Shown here in pieces: positions 58,480 through 64,000 of a stretch of 64,000 nucleotides of DNA. Where the stretch lies: the NCBI GenBank assembly GCA_009823505.1, contig VZQC01005743.1, positions 820,785-884,784 on the forward strand, read 5' to 3'. This stretch comes from Rhizomys pruinosus (taxonomy: Eukaryota > Chordata > Mammalia > Rodentia > Spalacidae). The translations under genes were made by a program, and so were the position numbers. The first letter of the stretch is position 1; each line of letters opens with the position of its first letter. The notes below the pieces were generated by a model. It was not told where the DNA came from, did no database searches, and was given only the letters and a program-made list of their open reading frames with translations.

Positions 58480-58800
58480 AACGTCTTGCGGTGATAAAAA
58501 TACCCTAAATAAGCAGCACAAGGGAGGAAGGATCCACTGTGGTTTTAGTGGCAGAGGTGTCAATCCATGTGGTCAGGCAATACATCATGGCTGAAGTGTA
58601 TAGTGAAGCAGACCTACTCACTTCAAGGCATCAAGGAGGCAAAGGCAGACAGCTCCTGACATGCGAAACCATTCCAGGTCACACCCCAAGTCCCTCGCTT
58701 CACTTTTCAGGTTCCAGCAAATCCCAACAAGTCCACGCAAATTTTGAAATTTTCAAGGAATTAATCCATTGATGAATTTGGATCCCTTATAATCATTTCA
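58480..58800. mobile_element. Medium-reiterated rodent repeat, unnamed
   Basis: TACCCTAAATAAGCAGCACA, GAGGTGTCAATCCATG, TGGTCAGGCAATACATCATG, CAAAGGCAGACAGCTCC and CACACCCCAAGTCCCTC resemble a common rodent interspersed repeat of the MER/URR type. I cannot give a secure name. Confidence 0.45.
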
Positions 58801-59606
58801 TTTTTTTTTTCCTATGTGCAATACAAAACCATGGAACAATAGAATGTTTATTTTGGATCAAACACTTTGTACAAAGGTCCTGATTATGTTTTCCATCATA
58901 AAATCCTGCTTATAAATTAATAACACCCAAAAAGTCAAGAAAAACCATGACTTTGGCCTTTCTCTTTGGCCCAAATCTTTAATTTGGGGAATGCAATAAG
59001 CCTTTCAAAATCATTTTAATTTATCTAGTGAACTCCACAAATATGCCAAAACCTTCCCACTTCAAACTATTTCTGAAGACTGTTTGCTATATTATTCATA
59101 TAATCCTAATCTATACAAATTCATTTTATGTAACTAGTGATTTCAGCCCAAGTCATATATTCTCTTTTGAAACAAAAAGTGATTTTTTTTCTTTTCTTAT
59201 TTCATAATGGATTTTCCAAGCAAAGTAAAAGAAACTAAACTAAACCAAAATCAGCTTAAATAATAAGAAAAATATGTACCAAGGGTGTCTTCCATGGCCT
59301 GCTTTTATAGTCTATAAGCACTTTGGCAGATGAAAATCATTAGCAAGAAAAATAAAGCTTTTAAAAACCTGTCTTAATAGTTCAGGGAGGATCTATAGCA
59401 ATATAGACTTTTACAAACCTGAAGCAAACTTCTAAATTATACCTGAAAGACAGTGTAGTAGATGCTTGAAAGACCTAGAAGCAAAACTATGAATTCAACC
59501 TGTAAAGAAGCAAAGGGCATAGGCTTCATAGTATAGAACAGGGGAACCTATAACAGAGCCGTTGAAATGTGTGCAGTGTAGTTTGCCCACGTAATGTATT
59601 CTGCTT
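58801..59606. other. AT-rich single-copy DNA without a recognised gene
   Basis: No repeat family or coding frame recognised. Confidence 0.5.
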
Positions 59607-62600
59607 TTTTTTTTTTTCATATAACAATTTTTTTTATTGTGCTTGTGGCCATTTCATACTCATTTCTTCAAATCAGTTCAGGCTATATCCCTTTCCCTTC
59701 ACCCCTCGCCCCACTCCACCCCAACCTATCCCACGGATCATGCAATTCATGCCTATATCGGTCGCCTCACCTGAATTTCTCTCAGTTTTTTTTCCATTTT
59801 TTAGGCTATGAATGATCATTCACCTCCATTCGAGTACAAGATCCTCTCTGTAATAACCAATTTGCCAGTCTGCTCTGTGCCACAACCTACACCCACTAGT
59901 CCACCACCTCCAGCGGTGCCGTGACGGGTGTTGTATGTTTCAATCAGGTTATTGATAAATGAGGTTGTCCAGCTACTATCATTGCTGTAGTTCTCACCCT
60001 TCACCCCAATCGTTAGCCTCTTACATTTCTACCACAACTCCCCTCTTCCGCGCAGATTATTTCCCTGGGCTTTAGAAAAACGGGCACAACGTGAGTGAAG
60101 AAGGCAAGCGTCCCACTTCTCTCTGGAGTTCTGTTGTTCTGATATTCTGGGTCATCTTGGCTGTTTCCTTTCATGTGCTGACAGTTTCTGTAACTTCTAC
60201 GAATTACCTCTGATCTCAATTCAATGAAAGCACAAGCAATTAGAAATATATAGGTACTTTAAGAGTCACATTTAATAGTTATGGTAGGTTACTTTGTTAT
60301 CAGACATAATGTTAGATGAGATGTTGATCCCGAAACTACATTTTTTCCTGTTAAATTGACGGGGGTTTCTCTGTGGCTATGATATCTCCTAACCTGTGAG
60401 AATGTAAGCTTGTGGCATCAGCATCGGGTTCATTCCATCCAAGGAGAGAGCTACAAACGCAATTAGATTTGGGTATACAGCAATATGGCTGCCTCTGCTG
60501 CACCATCTATGTTGCCAGGAGGTGAGGTTGTAGCTAGCGTCTGATGGTGGTAAGTTTGCTTGGGCTCAAGCGATACCCGTATTTGCTTTAGTTTGTACGT
60601 GGCCCTTGGTTAACCACTCTCTGGTATTCCATAGGGCCATCTGTACACTTGCATGTGTGGTGGTCTCATTACATCTTTTGCCATGTTATCACAGGTCTTC
60701 ACAGCCAGGGCCTACTGTCCATTCTTCTTCTGCAGGTATCCCAGTTAGAGGCAAAGGAGCCTCTTTACATTTTGTGGGACACTCTCCTAGAGCCCGGCCT
60801 CAACATTCTCCTGGTGGAATAATCCAATGTACTGATTCAGCAGCTCTCTGTTTAATGACTATTATGTGCTTAATCATATACGGATTTAAAGATGTTATAT
60901 TTGCGTTATGTATTAGATGAGATTCTTCTTTTCACTGTGCTTATGGCTCATTAGTCCAATAAGTAAGGGCAGTTGACCCAGTTTCTTTAAGAGATTAACG
61001 ATCCCTATATGTTTGTCCTCACAATTTACCAGTTTGGCACGAGCAACCCCATTATTCTTCATATTTTTCCTTGCTGGTGGGGAGGAAGAAAGTCTCTCAT
61101 ATCAAAAACCTTTGTGGCACACTAGCAAATGTAAGTTTCATCAGGACCCCCTATAAATTAGTTGTTGACACTACAGTGACCTTTATATGCTCATTAATCT
61201 GTGGATGCTATTACCATTTATCAGAGTCTGTTTAAAACAATGTTTTAAATCCACATTATTTACTTTACTAATCCTTAAAACACCATGTATCCTGTAGAGA
61301 AGTGTCTAGGAAAAACTGGGCACTTGTTGAACTCATGTCAATAACATTATGCATTAATCGAATATTAACACCATGTGTTCCACCCCCACCCCGCTCCCTT
61401 CCCAATTCACCTTTATTTTGGTCCATTTTCTGATGCTATAGTACCTTCTGTTGTTGTTTTTTTACTACATCCCTCTCCATGAGCCAATGTTTACCCTATC
61501 TTGGGTTATTTGCGGAACTCAGTTCATCCACCACATATAGCGGACACCATTTGTCGTTGTGTTTTTGGGACTGTGTTACTTCATCTTAACATAAATGTTT
61601 CTAGCTCCAATCCCTTTACCTGCAATGTCATGAGTTGTCCATCTTTACCGCTGTCATAGAATCCATTGTATAACTGCCAATTTACTCTATACCACTCGTC
61701 AGTCGTGAGGGGCCTTGGGCTGGTTCACAGCTTTCTTGCTATTGTGAACAGAGCTGCAATAAAACATCGCTGTGATGTATCTTTGCCTTAGAGAAGATGT
61801 TTGTTTGAGGTATATACCCTGGAGTGGTATGGGACTGGGTCCCAAATGGAAGGCTGTTTTGAGTCTTTCTAAGGTTTCTCCACACTGATTTCCATAAGTG
61901 GTGTACAGTTTAGCATTCCCACCTCCAGCAGATTCGACTTGAGTGTCCCTCTTCCACACCTTCTCCAGCACCTGGTATCATTTGTTTCTTGTACGGTTTT
62001 TTTTTTTTGTTTATTGGTAAAGTTGATTCTCTCTTTTATTTTCATTTCTTAATTATTAGTTGGTGTTGAACACTTCTTAAGAGTTTCTCTGGCCCATGCT
62101 ACATTTTCCCCCCCTCCCTCCCCATGTGTGAAGTCCTCTATTTCAGTATTTGCGCCCACTTTTGAGTGTTCTTTCCATTTGTTTTCTTTCTTCTTTGTTT
62201 TTGAGTAGCTCCTGTATACTCTGGAGATTAATGCTTGTCCAGAGTGTTGTCTGCAGTGAAGGTTTCCTCCAATCTTGTGTGGTGGTCTCTTTTTCACTTA
62301 CTTTGTTGTTCTTTGTGAATGTACAGAAGCTTTTGAGTTAAAGATAGATCTCGATTTGTCAATTGTTGATTTATATATTCTTGTTGCAGCTGCTGTCGCT
62401 TTAGGCAGTCTTTTCCTACCACCTTTTACTGTTCTTGTAGTCTTGGCTGCCAAGTTTACTTTCTATATCACCCTCTCAGAAGTGGGGCCGTTTAATCGGT
62501 TGCATCTTAGGTACTTTGGCCATGCTGGAGTTGACTTTTGTTACAAGGTGAGAGGACTAAGGGGTTAATTTCATTCTTCTATACTAAGGCGCGTGATTCA

Positions 62601-62795
62601 TTCTCTTTAATTGGCCCTTTGCATACCATTGCTTAAGATGCTTCTGTCTTCCTCCATTGTGTCTTCTTTGGCCCCCTTGTCAAAATTATGTGCTCAGGTT
62701 ATGGGTGCCTGAATTGTTGTAGAGAGTCAGGTTTTGGATCTTCAGCTTTTATTCCATTTGGTAATCAAGCGTTGGTCTGTTTTTGTCGTGCCAGT
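59607..62795 (-). mobile_element. L1-D, 5'-truncated minus-strand L1 with long 3' UTR
   Basis: Poly-T at 59607 (element tail), the outer C-rich tract (about 59700-59730), the 2-kb 3' UTR shared with L1-B and L1-C, the internal C-rich tract (about 61381-61405) and the ORF2 3' region (61565-62795). L1 homology ends at GTGCCAGTATACC near 62795. The sequence is full of one-base insertions relative to L1-C (for example TTTGTTTGAGGTATATACCC), so ORF2 frames are fragmentary. No target-site duplication is visible. Confidence 0.85.
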
Positions 62796-64000
62796 ATACC
62801 TCAATCAGATTTTCACAACAGGCTTGGTCAAAATCACTGCAAAAGCTGTTCTAATTGAAAAACAAGACCTAACTCCCGAACAGATGATATACCCAGTAGT
62901 ATACGCCAATTTGAAGTCAATACCCTCTATGTATGTAGTAAAAGGCAATAAGCGAGATGGCGGCGACTCCGTATTGCGCTTCATTATTCCACTTCAGAGA
63001 TGATTGCTAAATATTGAGTACGTATCTACGGGCTATAGTCAGGGTCTTTATAAAGATACTATGCTCCAGGAATGAAAACTTGCAGGACATTTAAATTACT
63101 ATTCCAGATGCCTGTGAAGTTAGAGATCCATCTAATGGGTGGATATATAAATCTGAAATTTGTTTGGCGCGAATTGAGCATCTGAAGCTCATACATTGTA
63201 CACCCAATCAGAGTTATGATTGTAGAAGATCAGGAGGCATTGTGCCATACATATTTAATAGTATTTCCACACACAAATTTCGATAAGCATGGAGAGGAAG
63301 AGTGTACTTTTGGCCATGCATCTCTTCTGATGTTCTATACCGCAAATCACTGTTGTTGCAGGTCTTAAAAATTTTGTCGTGTCAACGAAAATCTTGGGGT
63401 TCTCCAATCTCAGTGTGTATAGAAGTTGAATGTTGAAATTCAAACTAGGTATTCCCCTACCTTTATTGTCTCATCGTCTTGTGAGTAGCTAAACACAGTG
63501 CGAGATGAGTCTGCAAGAGATGGATCACTCCCAAACGTAACTACGTCCTTTCGTTATACGTGAAACACTCTTTGCTTGTGTTGTATCGTGCTACGCTAAT
63601 ACGTGAAGGGTGAATAGCTAGCAAAGAAACTTGGCACTTAGCAGGACCTTTCTGGTATTGTTATTAGTGTTACTGCTGAGCGAACGACTATCCTATCAAC
63701 CTAAAGCCTCTTAGAAATCGAGCTAGTTCAGTATGGAGTCACTATTAGTACTGAGGTGAGGAGGATTCAACAGACATTCCGGTACTAGGTAGAAACATGC
63801 ATGAGTACTTCCAGCAAACAGGGGTAATTAGCTTGCACTCCTCTCAATTAATTCCAATAAGACAATCCTTTAATTTCTCTATTATTTACTGCCTTTATTG
63901 CGTGCCCTACATCACTAAAGAGAGACAATAAAGGGAGAGGTTGAAAATTCGCAACACTGAATAACTTCACACAACAGAGTGAGAGGAGGTAGGTAAGGAT
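62796..64000. other. Unassigned sequence with unusual composition
   Basis: No repeat recognised beyond the L1-D breakpoint. A plus-strand frame continues from L1 into 62796-63003 (stop at 63001-63003) and looks protein-like, but no domain is recognised. From about 63480 onward CpG content (CGTGAAACACTC, ACGCTAATACGTGAAG, GAGCGAACGAC) is higher than in ordinary rodent single-copy DNA. Confidence 0.4.

Noticed and set aside
58170..58481. 103-codon plus-strand frame
   Set aside because: No recognised domain, and it runs into a repeat-like segment. No supporting exon structure.
1..64000. A bacterial, phage or plasmid-type system (operons, defence genes, integrases)
   Set aside because: Coding density, SINE/L1 content, microsatellites and target-site duplications are all mammalian, and no prokaryotic gene arrangement is present.

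Overview
This window is mammalian nuclear DNA from a rodent, most likely a muroid. The evidence is the dense mix of B1 (7SL-derived) SINEs, B2/B3-type tRNA-derived SINEs, URR1-like DNA-transposon remnants and muroid-type LINE-1 elements. The B1 and B3 copies share a consistent private consensus that differs from the mouse and rat forms I know, so I do not name a species. I find no intact protein-coding gene. Nearly all open frames are fragments of LINE-1 ORF1/ORF2, antisense shadows of SINEs, or frames across tandem repeats. It reads as intergenic or intronic repeat-rich DNA.

Layout. 1-3112: an old LTR retroelement on the minus strand, bounded by two related LTR starts. 3113-6100: B1, composite and B3 SINEs plus a retroposed U1 snRNA pseudogene. 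7060-8935: an old internally deleted L1. 9958-10355: a 27-bp minisatellite. 10780-23227: a plus-strand L1 (L1-A) split by a full-length minus-strand L1 (L1-B, 12605-19763), with an exact 12-bp target-site duplication at the split. 23228-25150: SINEs and L1 pieces around an assembly gap. 25160-37196: mostly single-copy AT-rich DNA with a 60-bp minisatellite and scattered repeats. 37211-45083: a second full-length minus-strand L1 (L1-C) with an exact 14-bp target-site duplication. 45100-50300: single-copy DNA with young SINEs. 50384-53522: a 1.55-kb direct duplication across a single-N gap, probably a false duplication. 54120-59600: L1 3' UTR pieces, SINEs and single-copy DNA. 59607-62795: a third minus-strand L1 (L1-D). 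62796-64000: unassigned sequence.

The most interesting biology is in the L1s. Three copies share an unusually long 3' UTR (about 2 kb) that seems to contain two successive L1-type 3' ends. The two full-length copies carry unrelated 5' UTR repeat monomers. L1-A has an in-frame 120-bp duplication over its reverse-transcriptase catalytic motif. Several stretches (about 13-17.8 kb, 28.9-30.9 kb, 50-52 kb and 59.6-64 kb) look like noisy consensus rather than evolved sequence, and three single-N gaps are present, so frameshifts and breakpoints there need read-level confirmation. I did not find a novel defence, RNA or enzyme system.
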